From Limnanthes douglasii subsp. nivea (lineage: Eukaryota > Streptophyta > Magnoliopsida > Brassicales > Limnanthaceae), in assembly GCA_036936605.1 (NCBI GenBank), contig JAUPFV010000001.1, forward strand, positions 114,460,771 to 114,524,770: a stretch of DNA of 64,000 nt. The letters are read 5' to 3'. The notes below the pieces were generated by a model. It searched no databases and was not told the origin of the DNA. It saw only the letters and a list, made by a program, of their open reading frames with translations. Within the stretch, counting starts at the first letter, position 1. The number at the start of each line of letters is the position of its first letter. Positions 1 to 11,665 of the stretch are shown here, in pieces. Made by a program: the position numbers and the translations under genes.

Positions 1-156
1 AAGTGCTGAAAGATATTACATATATTGTATTGAATGTTGTTGTTAATATTAGATGATGTATTCGATGATGTTGGCTTTGTTGTTATGTGATTTTTTTATG
101 TAATTGGATGTTATGTTATATTTTCAGTTTGCCAAAAAAGCGTGTGATGGTACAAA

Positions 157-442
157 AAAACTTACGCAAGTTTGTTTCCAAGTTGTTTCATTGTATCGAC
201 AATATAGACATTGTATACCGCTCGTATAATAGTTGCACCACCGGTATAAAAATTCTATATCATAGGTGTAGTATCATACCCACGGTATAAAAATGCAATA
301 CCATCAGTACACTGAAATAAATTTGTCAGTTTTGTTGGAGTTGCTTTTATCTTTATACCATTGGTAAATATATTTCATACTATCGATGTAGTATTCTATC
401 GGTGGTATAATAATTTATATCACCTATATGATCAAACAATTT
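157..442. repeat. Tandem array, left part (two monomers)
   Basis: Two diverged monomers of about 130-150 bp (roughly 157-308 and 309-442). Each has an AAATTTGT-like start, a run ending TATACC..CGGTATA, and several short ACCG/CGGT inverted motifs. The same unit continues at 9471-9735 on the far side of the LTR element, so the array was split by that insertion. No coding function is visible; positions 1-156 hold only AT-rich DNA. Confidence 0.65.
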
Positions 443-799
443 TAGTGTGGATTAATTCTGATGAAAGGGTAGTTTTGGAAAGAGTTTTTGGAATTTAATG
501 TTTAAGGTAAGATGTAGAGAGATAATTAAGATATGTGCTAGCAGTAAATTATGATTACCCTCATTAATGAAAGTAGTTGGGGGTATTTATACTAATGTAG
601 TGATCTATGGGCCTTATGGGTCGGGTCATAGGCTTAGGTTAAGTTTAAAAACCCATTAGCCCAAGGGATGAAGCGACTAGCAACTAGCTGAGTCATAATC
701 CACTAAGCTATAATTTTCAGTGGGGCATGGTATTGGATATGTCCAAACATCCCTCCGGATGTATACAATGGTCTGTGTCAATTAAATCTGAGCTCATCA
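443..799 (-). repeat. 3' LTR of Tat element 1
   Basis: 357 bp, aligning along its length with 9101-9470. In element orientation it begins TGATGAGCTC and ends CACTA; the expected terminal CA is mutated here, since the partner LTR ends in CCA. A TATA-like GTATAAATA lies on the minus strand near 577-586. The partner LTR is longer mainly because it has extra copies of an AGCAACT unit. Confidence 0.9.
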
Positions 800-816
800 G
801 TAGCCCCTTCAGTTCT
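800..816 (-). other. Polypurine tract of element 1
   Basis: On the minus strand GAAGGGGCTAC lies directly before the 3' LTR start TGATGAG. Elements 2 (AAAAAGGGGCTCC) and 3 (GGGGGGCTAC) have the same arrangement, which supports this as the plus-strand primer site and fixes the LTR edge. Confidence 0.75.
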
Positions 817-1147
817 TGCAAAGAATCTTTGAAAGAGCTAATTTGAAAATCTAATACTCATAGAGTATTCAATGTGTTCGTCCGATCTGCAGTTTGTATC
901 CGAACTGAGTCTTGAGTATTCAAGGTGTTCATCCGAAGAGATTAACTTTACAGTTAAGAATCTTAAAAGTCAGTTTCTGGAAGTGGGACACGTGTCGAGT
1001 TTTGGTTCGACCTCTCAGCCATTTTTTCCTCCTAGGTTCTTGTACCTAGTGGGATAAAAAGTAAGGGTGTAACCCCCATACTTTCTAGCCCCTAATCATT
1101 TATTTGATCGGTTTGTCTTCCCCTAGGTAAAATCTTATATCTTCATC

Positions 1148-1159
1148 TTTATATAAATC
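1148..1159 (+). promoter_or_regulatory. TATA-like box of the antisense ORF, element 1
   Basis: TTTATATAAATC lies about 95 bp upstream of the ATG at 1248 on the plus strand. Comparable boxes sit before the antisense ORFs of elements 2 (near 44126-44140) and 3 (16588-16598). A promoter role is inferred from position and recurrence. Confidence 0.5.
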
Positions 1160-1247
1160 AGGTTCACTGTTTTATTTATTTGAGAACACAAAAATTTCTA
1201 GAGAGAGAAAGCTTGATAATCTCCATAAATTGTGCTTGGGTAAATTT

Positions 1248-3377
1248 ATGTTCACAACCAGAAACACATTGGTGAATGGAGGCTGGCTAAATTTATCTGA
1301 TTTAGAGAGAGTGAGAAGAGACGCAAGAGTTGCAGATGGACTCTCTGCCTCTCCCGACGGAGAAATCAGTCGACAAAAAACAAACACTGATCATAGCTCA
1401 TCATCATCAAATACATCAAAGGTTAGAAAAACACCTTTTGTCCCAACCCTATCTCCTTTACAATCAAGGTCTTCAGTTTAAGAGTCCCAAGACCTTCTTC
1501 ATAAAGAGAAGGCAGTTTCTAGTGTTAGGAAACCTTCACCCTTCCTGGCCATGGGCTCAGATGCTGAGAAAACCACCCCTTGCAGGGTAACTCGTCTATC
1601 TAAAGCCAAAAATATTATTTCTTCTTCGAAACTTGCTAGTTCGGAGACAACAAAACCTCTAGCAGATGCTAAACCGTCCGAACAACAATCGAACGTGATG
1701 GAGGAGACTATAGAAGACAGTATGGAAAGCACTTCCTTCAAAACGTCCGGACAGACAGGGGACACTGCAGCAGATCGGAAGGACAAATTAAAAGTAGGAC
1801 TGCCTAACACTGAGTCATTTCCGGAGTGTCTGGAAGGAAACCTTGGGCCAAACTTTCAAAAGGTCGGTGTGAAGTATTTGATATCCCTCCAGAATATTGC
1901 TTACGTATACACGCACACTGCTGAATTGGGTCAGATCCGAACAAAATGGGGCATCCCTGAATCTATTAAAGTGAGAATTCCAATCACTCCGGAGACCGAA
2001 CAAAATGGGGCATCCTTGAATCTATTAAAGTGAGAATCCTAGTCAATATTCTGAAATGATTATTGTTATTATTATAGTTTTGGTAAAAAGGTTTCTGTAT
2101 CACCTAGAAGCAGGTCACGCTACATGCATTAAGTTAAATGAATGGGGATAAAAGAAATGGGAAAACGGTTTCCACAATTTTTTTACTTCAAGAAACTTTG
2201 TGAGGTCTCACATTTGGAACGCTTTGGGGAGTAGGACCTTACTTGGGAGAAACTGACCACCCCTTCTCCTGCTGATGTTATTTTGAAGAGGAATGAGGCT
2301 AAGGATGAAAAAAATTTCTTGCCTTCCAGGAAAAAATTCCCTAGTCACCTGGACAAGATTAAGAATAAACCAAAGTTGACCCATCTCAACAAGTCACAGA
2401 AGGGGTCAGTTCGAAAAATCAATGAGGAATTAATGCTGCTTTGCTGGAGGCAGTTGAGGTTACAGTCAAAGAGACCGGCATATTGGATGATCCGTCTTAG
2501 ATCACAAGGAATGATCATAAAAAATTCAAGGCGAGCAGTTATGAAAACGTTGCAAAGAAAAATAAAGTTAGCTTGGAGTCAGAGATAATTTTGCGTCATT
2601 CTGGAACTCTCTCCTCCTATTCCTACTGATCCTACTCTACAAGAAGAAATCCCACCTAACCTTTCTTCTCCAACACTCCTTCCTACCGAACAGGTAACTG
2701 CTGAAGGAGATGTCAATTTGGATGCATTTCAAAACATGTATTTTAGTGATCTGGACAAGTACGGCTTTGTGGACCCTTATCCTCATGCCAATACGGCCAA
2801 TGTTGTAAGCCATAACGGTGAGACATATGTGATATCAAGTAAACAAGACACTTTGATTCATGCCCTCTTAGGTTATATCCATCCGGTAGTTGACCTGGAA
2901 AGGCAAGTGAGGGAACAAACAACTACCATAACCTCCTTGACCATAGAAAACCCGGGCTTGATGAATAGTCTCTCTACCGCTCAGCAAAGCATAGAATATT
3001 TAAAGAAGGAAAAAGAGAACTTAGTTGTCGAACTGTACAAGTCACAAGATTCTCAAAAAGATCTCCAGACCAACTATTCCGGACTGGAAACTTCTTTCTC
3101 TACCAAGATTAAGACTTTGAAAGAACAACTAGAAGTCAGTGCCAGTACTGTCAAAACTTTATCCGAATATAACGTCAACTTGGAGAAGCTCCTCAAGGAT
3201 AAAACAGATGAGAATGCTTCTTTAGTAAGAAAGCATGCCCAAGAGATAGGTGCAGGAATAGAGAAGTATGCTTCTTTGTTGTGTTGTTGTTTAATTCCTG
3301 TCTTAAAATTCAAAGTCCTTGAATGGTCAAGGAATTTTGTTGTGTTGTGGATCGGATGTGTTCCAATCAAGTATTAA
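1248..3377 (+). pseudogene. Antisense additional ORF (aORF) of Tat element 1
   Basis: Transcribed against gag-pol. The N-terminus begins MFTTRNTLVNGGWLNLSDLE and matches the aORF start of element 2 (MFTARTSLIKGGWLNLSELE). A Ser-rich linker follows, then a region with TKWGIPES and IPITPE that matches TKWGIPEN and IPIDPE in element 2, then a basic stretch, and a coiled-coil C-terminal half from about 2718 (YFSDLDKYGFVDPY; ERQVREQTTTITSL). Several frames are needed to read it (stop near 1479, frame shifts around 1530-1560 and 2030-2700), and the tail present in element 2 is missing. The central domain resembles the Pfam 'putative gypsy type transposon' family (PF04195) by pattern recall. Its biochemical role is unknown. 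Confidence 0.8.
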
Positions 3378-3654
3378 CACTGCATTTTTTTGTATGAACT
3401 CCATTGTCTTCTTTCAGTCAATGTTTTAAGTAGCTTTCAAGATTTCTGATTTGTTAAATGTGCGTTGAATGACTCTAATCACAAGTGTTTAATAAATGTG
3501 ATTTTTAAGAAATTTGATCAACTCAAAGATGCTTCATTTGAGAATCGGGGTATTTAATGGTATTTAATATATCTGATCACCTCATACTATGATCAATAAT
3601 TTTGCATCAGACTTTTGTAAAAAGGCATCAAATATTATTGAAAAACCCGGACAC

Positions 3655-3705
3655 CTTGTTAAAACCTCTCCGTGCCACCAGGGTCGGAAAGAGTATGCCC
3701 CGTAA
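3655..3705. promoter_or_regulatory. Conserved block between pol and aORF, element 1
   Basis: Contains GCCACCAGGGTCGGAAAGAG followed by TATGCC. The same block is found at 20282-20340 (element 3) and in reverse orientation at 40618-40668 (element 2), although the surrounding non-coding DNA is not alignable by eye. It lies between the converging 3' ends of pol and the aORF. A shared 3'-end or processing signal is one inference. Confidence 0.55.
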
Positions 3706-3749
3706 TATTTATATTGAATTACAAGAAAGGTGAATATTTACAAGGGATT

Positions 3750-6700
3750 TTATTCTAAATATAACCTGAGATGTTCAATGTTCCATGGGTGCTTTAATAT
3801 TCTGGTATCTTTGTCTTGAAGTCCATATGTCCCTGGTTTGACTTTTTCACATACCACATAAGGGCCTTCCCAGTTCGGAGCCAACATTCCAAACTATTTT
3901 TCTTTAGTATGCAATTCTCAAGACTTTGTCTCCCAATTGAAAATATCTTCTTTTAAATTTTGATGCAAATCGGCTCCTTATCAAACCTTGATAGTGTGTT
4001 GTTCTCAAATATGCCTTGAATCTTCTTTCTTCAATCAAGTCCAACTGGGTCCCAACTGTCATATCATTGGTCTGTTTGGAATAGCCTTGGATTAGAAAAG
4101 ATGGTAGAGTAGCTTATATGGGTGTGATTGCACCCATTTCATAAACAAGGGCAAAAGGGTATTCATGTGTAGCAATCCAAGGAGTAGTTCGGTAAGCCCA
4201 CGGTACTTTTTGTAGATAACTTGTCCACTTCCCTGCAGCTCCTTCCAGATTTTGTTTAGCCCGGATAAGATTTTTATGTCAGCTACTTCAACTTGCCCAT
4301 TCGCTTGAGGATGGAATGGATAAGAAAAACAGTGTTGAATTCCTCCGGAAGTGCAAAACATTTCCATGTCTTTATTATCAAATTGTGGTTCATTATCTGT
4401 GGTGATCTTCCGGGGAACCCCAAATCCGCAGCATATATTAGATAGAATGAATTTTATAATTGCCTTAGAAGTGGTTCCAACTAAAGAAGCTGCTTTTATT
4501 CACTTAGAGAGATAATCAATTTCAACTATGATAAGTCGATATCCACCGGATACCATGGGAAGAGGCCCAACCAAATCTAAACCCCATCTATCAAAAGGTA
4601 TTGGTTCAGATATGGACTCCATAGGAATTGCTGGTACATGGATTTCATTCCCATATTTTTGACAAGGATCACACCTTTTGACCATATCTTTAGCGTCTGC
4701 CTTTATGGTTGGCCAATAGTCACCTGCTAATAAGGCTCTTCTGGTTAAGGCCTTATAACCACAGTGTGCAGAACCTTCCCCATCATGTAGTTCGGATAAA
4801 ACATTTTAAGATTCTTCAAATCCTAAACAACGCAAGAGAGGTCTGTTAAATGATTTCTTATAAAGAACTTCTTTTAATACCTAGAAGCCACGAGCTCTGT
4901 ATTGAATTTTCTTATCTAGGATTTTATCCTGGCGAAAAATCCCATCGGAGATAAACTAATATATATCATACCTCTAGTCCTTGGGCTGAATGACAAATAT
5001 GTTCATACTTTCTTCATTCTCTTTACCTTTTTCTTGGCATATTTGTATTGATGGACACTCTAGCATCAAAATCCAAGGGTAAGATTCAGAATAAGCTATG
5101 GTCACTAAAGATTCTACCATAGTATTTTCCGATCTAGGGATATGTTCATATTGATACTCTTGAAGTTTGCAGTAACTTCTCTCAACATGAGAAAATATTA
5201 TCAATTGTTCCTTCTTTGCCTCAAATATCCCTTGAGCATGGTGAATAAGTAGTTGGGAGTCACTCATTAACCAAACTTTTTTTGCCCCACATATAAGGGC
5301 TAGCTAAGATCAACTATAGTTGCTTCATATTCAGATTCATTGTTGGAATCTCTGAAATAAAAACAAATAGCTTGGTACATGGTATCACCATAGGGACAAG
5401 TTAAACAAATTACAACCACACACCCCATAATACTAGACCCACCATCAGTTCGGACTACTCATTCTTTCTTAGAATGGTTTTCTTGCAACCTATTAGTACG
5501 AAATTCTACTAAGAAATCATCCGTTGATTGGGCTTTAACCATCGTTCTAGACGTAAAATCAATATCATAATCACCCAATTCAACTGACCACTTGGTCATT
5601 CTGCTCGATACATCATCCTTCTGGAGAACATGAAAGATTTTCGGATGACAATAGAATGAGCTTGGAAGTATGGTCTCATTTTTCTTGCCGCAATTACCAA
5701 TACCAACGCCAACTTTTCTAACTTCAAATATCTTTTTTCAGCATCCAACAGACTTTTGCTAATATAATAAACCGAACGAAAAAATTATCCACTTCTCTTA
5801 CTAGCACAACACTTACTAGCACATTTGTCTAATGATCTCGAAATAAACCTGTTTAATGAAGTCATGCGCTCGGTTAATATTTGAACTTCTTTAGTGCTCC
5901 GAGAAGGGTCTATGGCTAATAGAGCATTGAGCTGATCCGGATCAGGTTGAATATATTTTTTCGCTTATAACATAACCTAAGAACTTTCCAGATCCGACAC
6001 TAAAAACACATTTTTCAAGTTTAATTTTAAATTGACGGCCTCTAAGTTAGAAAATATTTCTTGAAGATCAGATATATGCGTATCTTCTTCAAGGATCTTC
6101 ACCATCATATCATCTATGTAAACTTCCCTATTTCTTCCAATCTGACTAGCAAAAGCTTTATTCACTAACCTTTGATAGATTGCCCCAGCATTTTTCAATA
6201 CGAATGACATCACTTTATAACAATGAAGACCTTTGTCTGTAATTAAAATAGTGTGACCTTGATCCTTCAGATCTACTTGTATTTGGTTGTACCCTAAAAA
6301 ATCATCCATAAAGGATAACAACTTGTTACCTGAGGTAGAGTCCACCAACTGATCTATCCGAGGAACAAGATGATGATCTTTGGGACAAGCCCTATTAAGA
6401 TCAGTGAAGTCAATACACATGCGCCATTTTCCATTCTTTTTCTTAACCAAAACAGGATTAACAGTCCATGATGGGTATTGAGATTCTTTTATGTGACCCA
6501 TTTTGGTCAAGCGATCAACTTCTTGAACAATTACATCTGCTTTTTATTTAGAGAAGGACCTTTCAACATCAGCTCGTACGGACAACTTATGACAAATTAC
6601 ATCAGCAGGCACTCCGATAATATCATCATTTCACCGTGCAAATACATGTAGATTATTCGTTAAAAAAGATAATAACCTGTGTTTCAAACCTAGTGCCATC

Positions 6701-6830
6701 TTGGTACCAATTCTAACACTTTTTCCCTCAACTAGGGAATAAATTTCAACTTCCTCTATAGGTATTATGACAGTGGGAGCCTCCATGGGATCATCAATTT
6801 CATTCTCATTGATGGAAGGCTCCAATAGCT
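3750..6830 (-). pseudogene. Pol remnant of element 1 (RT, RNase H, aRNase H, integrase)
   Basis: Reads from about 6830 down to a stop at 3750-3752 after HPWNIEHLRLYLE. The RT core at 5977-6510 keeps KKKNGKWRMCIDFTDLNRAC and the catalytic YIDDM. The RNase H connection region runs at about 5270-5970. The second, archaeal-type RNase H near 5440-5470 still has the aspartate in RTDGGSS, which the younger element 2 has lost. Integrase follows, with a zinc-binding CDPC near 4670, WGLDLVGPLP near 4580 and HPQANGQVEV near 4305. Many stops and frame shifts break it. It encoded the polyprotein that copies and inserts the element; no product is expected now. Confidence 0.88.
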
Positions 6831-6899
6831 GTTAATATTTGTTAATCTTGACTGCCTCAACAGACTTAGAGGCAAGAGTTGTTGCATAACATTTCCTGG

Positions 6900-7310
6900 C
6901 TACCTTTTGACTACTTTGGACAACACCTGCTTGTCTATAGGCAGTGTATTTAAGAACTGGTGGACGTTAAAGACCACAACATGCATTTTGCAGAGCCAAG
7001 ACCTCCCAAATATCGCATTATAAGATGTTGGGAAATCCACCACAACAAAAAATACCCTCGCCATTTTCTTAAAAGGTCCTTTGCCCAACAATACTTCTTC
7101 CTTGAATTCTCCAATCGCATCTGCTGAACTCCCTATGAAGCCCACAATGGCATCTTCATGAGGTCTTACAATGTCTCTTAGATCATCATCATCAAAAACT
7201 ATAAAAAGAGCTGGAGTTTGGTACAGGTGTGTGAACATTCTTCCATCCAATTGGGTGGTCAAACTGTTGATATGCCTCTTCCTTGAAGAACTAGAAGGTG
7301 CAGTCACAGT
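6900..7310 (-). pseudogene. Aspartic protease remnant of element 1, active site deleted
   Basis: The reading RKRHINSLTTQLDG, then FIVFDDDDLRDIVRPHEDA, then IVGFIGSSADAIGEF matches element 2 (36730-37150). About 45 residues between HEDA and IVGF are missing, and they include the DTGSSA catalytic motif that element 2 retains. The flanking protease sequence is otherwise recognisable, down to YNAIFGRSWL. The internal deletion alone would prevent processing of the polyprotein. Start and end are approximate because the protease is part of a longer gag-pol frame. Confidence 0.8.
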
Positions 7311-7446
7311 GTCCCAAAAAAATGGTTAAGGATTCAAAATACTTAATCAAACTGGAAACAATAAGAATCATGTCCATTATCACCCCCACCCGATTCCGGC
7401 TTGGATCCGGATCAAAGTACTCAGAGTCTACATCAAATCTTTCAGT

Positions 7447-9029
7447 AATTACCATATTATCCTCCTTCCAAGACGTTCCAGGAAGGCTTGAAGGAGTAGG
7501 TCGGGGAGTGTTGGCATTGGATTGTGTATTATCTGGCCTGCTCCCCCTTGTTTTTTAACATAGTCCCTCAACTTACCATTTTCAATGAGGTTCTGAACCT
7601 CTTGCTTCAAAGCTATACAATCACGGGTATTATACCCAATGTCATTATGGTACTTACAGAAACATGTACTTCGATTTTCTCTAGGAGACTGCAACGCTGC
7701 TGGCTTTCTAAAGTGTATTTCATTTTTAATTTTGTCATATATTGTAGCCATGCTTTCTTCCAATTCAGCACACCATTCAGGTTGAACCCAATGTACCTTT
7801 TTATTTCTAACTGTTGGTTCTGGTTCTGGTTGAATTGATTCTGCCTTGATGGATTAGATCCTGTTCAGTTTCCTTCGATCTGTAACCGGACTAATTAGCA
7901 GCTTGAGGTTTTAACGTTGTAGTGGTGGACCTAATCTGGCAAGGCACTCTAGACTTTTTAGACTCCTCGACATTGATTTATTTCCTTACCTGATTTGACA
8001 AACCCCCAAAATTCATGGCCTTCTTCCGGGTCACTGAATCAACCAAGTTGCCCGGATTCAAACCCTGCCTGAGGGAAACAATCGTAACTTGTTCAAAGCA
8101 ATTTGTTAACCCATTCTTTGTATTCACAAAAATGTTGATGTATTCTTTTAGAGACTTATTTGGCTTCTGAGCTCAGTGGATGATGGTATCCTCATTACCT
8201 TTAAGGTCCTTGCTTTTAACAAATTACCTTCGGAAAGCAACCCAAAATATGTCAAATTGTTTTTTTATAGATATCTCTGAGGGGGACTATTACACCATTT
8301 GAGGGCACTTCCCTTGAAGGTTTGAGAGAAAAAACCTACATAACATTATGTCGGCATCGTCAAATTTCAATATAAAGTTTTTCAATTGCTCAAGATGGTT
8401 GTCCAGATCTTTCCTTCCATCTTGGAGCTATCAAACCTTTTAAGAAGGTATCTGAAGAGTATTTTTGCAGATAAAGGAGATTGTCTCTATTTTTTGCTAC
8501 GACTAAACACAGTATCCTCATTTAGAGTAGCAAAAATACATGGTTTGGATTGGAAAGCAAAAGGATCAATCAGAAAGCGGTCAGCATGATGATCAACTGA
8601 ACCCTTCACTTTCCTTTGATACTTATTGAGCCTGCCATGTTTATCCCTTTTAATTGAATGTTTTTTAGTAAACCTTATTTTATTTTTTGACCGTCCTTCA
8701 GCATTGTTGGATGAGATTGACTCTTCAAGCTCTGCATCATTAGAGGAGCTGCTGGAGGATTCCGAAGTGGAGCTCTCTATATGTTTAGATCGATGTGTTT
8801 TCTTGGAACTGAGATGAGTCTTTAAGGACTGTTCATTTTCACCAGGATTGTCAGTATGGTGAAGCACCGACGCACCAAATGTTTCTTTAACTCCTTTATG
8901 TGCTTGTTTTAGCGCTCTCAATGCCTCAATCTCACCCATCAACTGATCGCGCTCCTCAACTGTGTACTCATTATTTTATTTTTCTACTTCCACCTCATGA
9001 GGTGGAACATTCTGTGCACTCGGATCCAT
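7447..9029 (-). pseudogene. Gag remnant of element 1
   Basis: The likely start is the ATG at 9027-9029 (MDPSAQNVPPHEVEVEK), followed within 20 codons by an in-frame TAA, then NNEYTVEERDQ, matching element 2 gag (ENDEYTVQERD). A Ser-rich, basic stretch comes next (8487-8942), then capsid-like sequence, then the nucleocapsid-like CKYHNDIGYNTRDCIALKQE at about 7600-7680, with a Cys-His pattern also present in element 2. Several stops and frame shifts break it. Gag forms the particle in active relatives. Confidence 0.82.
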
Positions 9030-9076
9030 CCGAACTACTTTGTTTTCTGGTTTTGAATATGAAATTCAGGCACCAT

Positions 9077-9100
9077 CGTCTCCCAATATGGTCGTAAATT
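9077..9100 (-). other. Primer binding site region of element 1
   Basis: Directly inside the 5' LTR on the minus strand: AATTTACGACCATATTGGGA. The equivalent in element 2 is AATTGGCGACCATAGTGGGA. Tat elements commonly prime from tRNA-Arg, but the tRNA was not checked here. Confidence 0.6.
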
Positions 9101-9470
9101 TGGTGTGGATTATTTCTGATGAGAGAGTAGTTTGGGAAAGAGTTTTGGGAATTTAATGTTTAAGGTAAGATGTAGAGAGACAATTAAGGTATGTGCTAGC
9201 AGTAAATTCTGATTACCCTCATTAATGAAATTAATTGGTGTATTTATACTAATGTGGTAATCTAAGGGCCTTCCGGGTTGGGTCATGGGCTTAGGTTAAG
9301 TTTAAAAGCCCATTAGCCCAAGAGACAAAGCAACTAGCAACTAGCAACTAGCAACTAGCTGAGTCATAATCCACTAAGTTATACTGTTTGGTGGGACATG
9401 ATATTGGATATGTCCAAACAGCCCTCCGGATATATACCATGGTTTGTGTCAATTAAATCTGAACTCGTCA
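9101..9470 (-). repeat. 5' LTR of Tat element 1
   Basis: 370 bp, partner of 443-799. Ends TG..CA, followed directly by the AATTT duplication. A TATA-like GTATAAATA is on the minus strand at about 9240-9249. The stretch near 9325-9358 repeats AGCAACT/AGCAACTA four times, against two in the other LTR, which accounts for most of the length difference. Confidence 0.9.
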
Positions 9471-9735
9471 AATTTCATGTGTTTAGTTAGATTTTTTTTG
9501 TTCTTTATACTTGCGGTATAGATATTGTATACCGCATGTATGATATATGCATCCTTGGCATAGAATTATATTTTGGCGGTCTAGTATCTTATCGGGTGTA
9601 TAACAATGTCATACCGTCGGTGGGAAACAAATTTGTGGGTTTTTTTGGAGATATTTTTTATCTCTATACCAGCGGTATAGACATTTTGTATCAAATGTAT
9701 AATATAACGCCGGTATGCTGAAAAAAATCTCCCGT
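9471..9735. repeat. Tandem array, right part
   Basis: Continues the array at 157-442: one unit of about 157 bp (9471-9627) and a partial one after it. Shared landmarks are AAATTTGTGGG, TTTATCTCTATACC and GGTATAGACATT. The ACCG/CGGT inverted motifs could form short stems. Confidence 0.65.
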
Positions 9736-11500
9736 CGTATTCGCAAACTAAATTTTCAGGCAATAAAAAAAATCATACCAACTACAAAATTTGCACCAAT
9801 TCTATAATCATTAAACTCTATTTTCACGATATGGAATAGACTGGCAACGAATTCAGTCATTTGTTGCAAGTCGTCATGTTTGTGAAGAGAACGAGGTCCG
9901 TTGAGACTACTGATGTATTTTGCAATGAGGTGTTGTTTACAATGTACTAGATGTACGACCGTGAAGGAGCAAATCCATGTTTGACTCCTCGTAGTCGTGA
10001 AGAAGTCTCTAGCATGTACACTTATTTGAAATCGCAACCAATGGTTCGGGTGTTCGACCTCTCGTACAAATTTAGGCAAAAGGAGTTCGACTCGTTCAAT
10101 TTGAAAATGATTAGTGTCATTATAAACGATATGTTATCTTATACAGATGAGAAAATCGTTGAAGAAGAAAAAACGATGCATAAAAAATAATAAAAGAATT
10201 GACTTTTACAATGACGAAAAATATGCTTTTAGCTAACATTATGTGTTGTTGCATTTCATCTTTAATGTTGTTTTATGCTTATCTGATGTTTTCTAAGTTA
10301 TTGTATTTGCTCATATGTGTGTTTTATTTACATTATATTATTTTTCATAATTTATTTATCTCTTGTATTGATGTTAAATATATTTATCAGGTTACAATAT
10401 TTGGATCCGTTTTTAAATATTCTGGCATGTGACATCTCGTGCGATGCCAGACAATAAGTGTATAAGTTGTTGGGTTTGGAGATACTTGATTCCCTTAAAA
10501 AATATATACTTTGCGACATTAAGTTAAACCTCGTTGACAACATATTTGAATAAATGATAGCGAATGATCAAGCCCTAGAATTATGTATGTAAGGATATAA
10601 CTTTTTGTAAAGTAGTGTGTTATTCGTTCACATGTTTTTATTTATTGTATTTGCTCCTTATGTCTTCAAATTTTATGTCTAATTTTATCTAATTTTATAA
10701 AATTTTATAAAATTAAATATAATGTTTTTAAATAGTTAGCACAATAATTATAATCGTAACCTAAAAAAAACTAAAAATAAACTTTACGAACGGTTAATAC
10801 ATCCTAATGAAACCGACGGTGAAACCGACGGTACCGACGGTGTATTACATCGGTACTATCCATGCAAAAATGACACCGGCAATTCAATATTCACATACCG
10901 GCTGTATACCAGGATTGCACAACCTTCGGTGGTGCAAGGCTACTTACAGGATCCTGTACCGCAAGTACACTAAAAAAATTAAAAGAATATAAAAAAATCT
11001 CTTCCATTTATCATTAATGATTAGGCTTAGTTGACTATATTTTGGAATATTAATTTTATTAACAATGTTATTGTTTACTATTTTATTTATTTTTTAATAG
11101 CGTTAGAATTATTTTAGTTTAATATATACATATATTTAAACACATATTAGCGGTTTTGAAAAAAAGGTGGTTGGGTGGTTCTTTTGAATGATTTTACGTT
11201 CAACCTTGTATCTTTAAAACAACTTTATTTTCATTAAACACTCCTAAAAACAAAAATTAAAAAATCAAATTCAACTCAAAACGGTCACAAAAATAAAATA
11301 CTAAAAAGCTCAAAAAAAATCATTTTCTTGTGAAAAAGCTTAGTTATAGGTTCGGGGATAAAAATATAGCCACGCATTTTAAGTTTTCATGTGTTCTAGA
11401 ATTATGGGGACTAAATTGGTCTTCATTCCGATCAGTCAAACAAATGAAAAACATAAGAAAGATATTTACTTGTCCTCATGTAGTATCAAACACAACTTAT
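9736..11500. other. Stretch without a recognisable gene
   Basis: AT-rich DNA. One open stretch at 9951-10190 on the plus strand begins MYDREGANPCLTPRSREEVS and is charged and hydrophilic; I do not recognise it. Splice-like signals (a TTTATCAG tract near 10390) and a short open segment LQYLDPFLNILACDISCDA follow, so this may be decayed coding DNA of unknown origin. The rest looks non-coding. Confidence 0.3.
10805..10965. repeat. Diverged copy of the ACCG/CGGT repeat
   Basis: Repeats of AAACCGACGGT, then spaced ATACCGG, CCTTCGGTGG and GTACCGC motifs. The density of ACCG/CGGT resembles the array at 157-442 and 9471-9735, but no monomer can be aligned with confidence. Confidence 0.35.
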
Positions 11501-11665
11501 ATCATATACAAAAAAGGAAAGAAGAAGAAAAACAATAAACATCAAAGATTAAGACAAAATTATAATCACTCTATCTTCATATGAAAAGTAGGACTAACTT
11601 TATAAAAAAAAAAACTATATTTATATACCCTCCGACCAAAATGAAGTAAGCTAAAACCCGACGGA

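Larger units (their letters stand above)
443..9470 (-). mobile_element. Ty3/gypsy LTR retrotransposon, Tat lineage (element 1)
   Basis: A complete but decayed element reading on the minus strand. It is bounded by LTRs at 9101-9470 (5') and 443-799 (3') and by a perfect 5-bp target duplication AATTT (438-442 and 9471-9475). Order along the element: PBS, gag, protease, RT, RNase H, second archaeal-type RNase H, integrase, conserved block, then a large ORF on the opposite strand (1248-3377), then the polypurine tract. The dual RNase H and the antisense additional ORF are known features of Tat/Retand-like elements. About 38 differences over 355 aligned LTR positions (about 10%, counted by eye) mark it as the older of the two elements with both LTRs. 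Confidence 0.9.

Noticed and set aside
9951..10190. Possible small host gene MYDREGANPCLTPRSREE
   Set aside because: No family, no clear promoter or splice support; kept only as an unrecognised open stretch.
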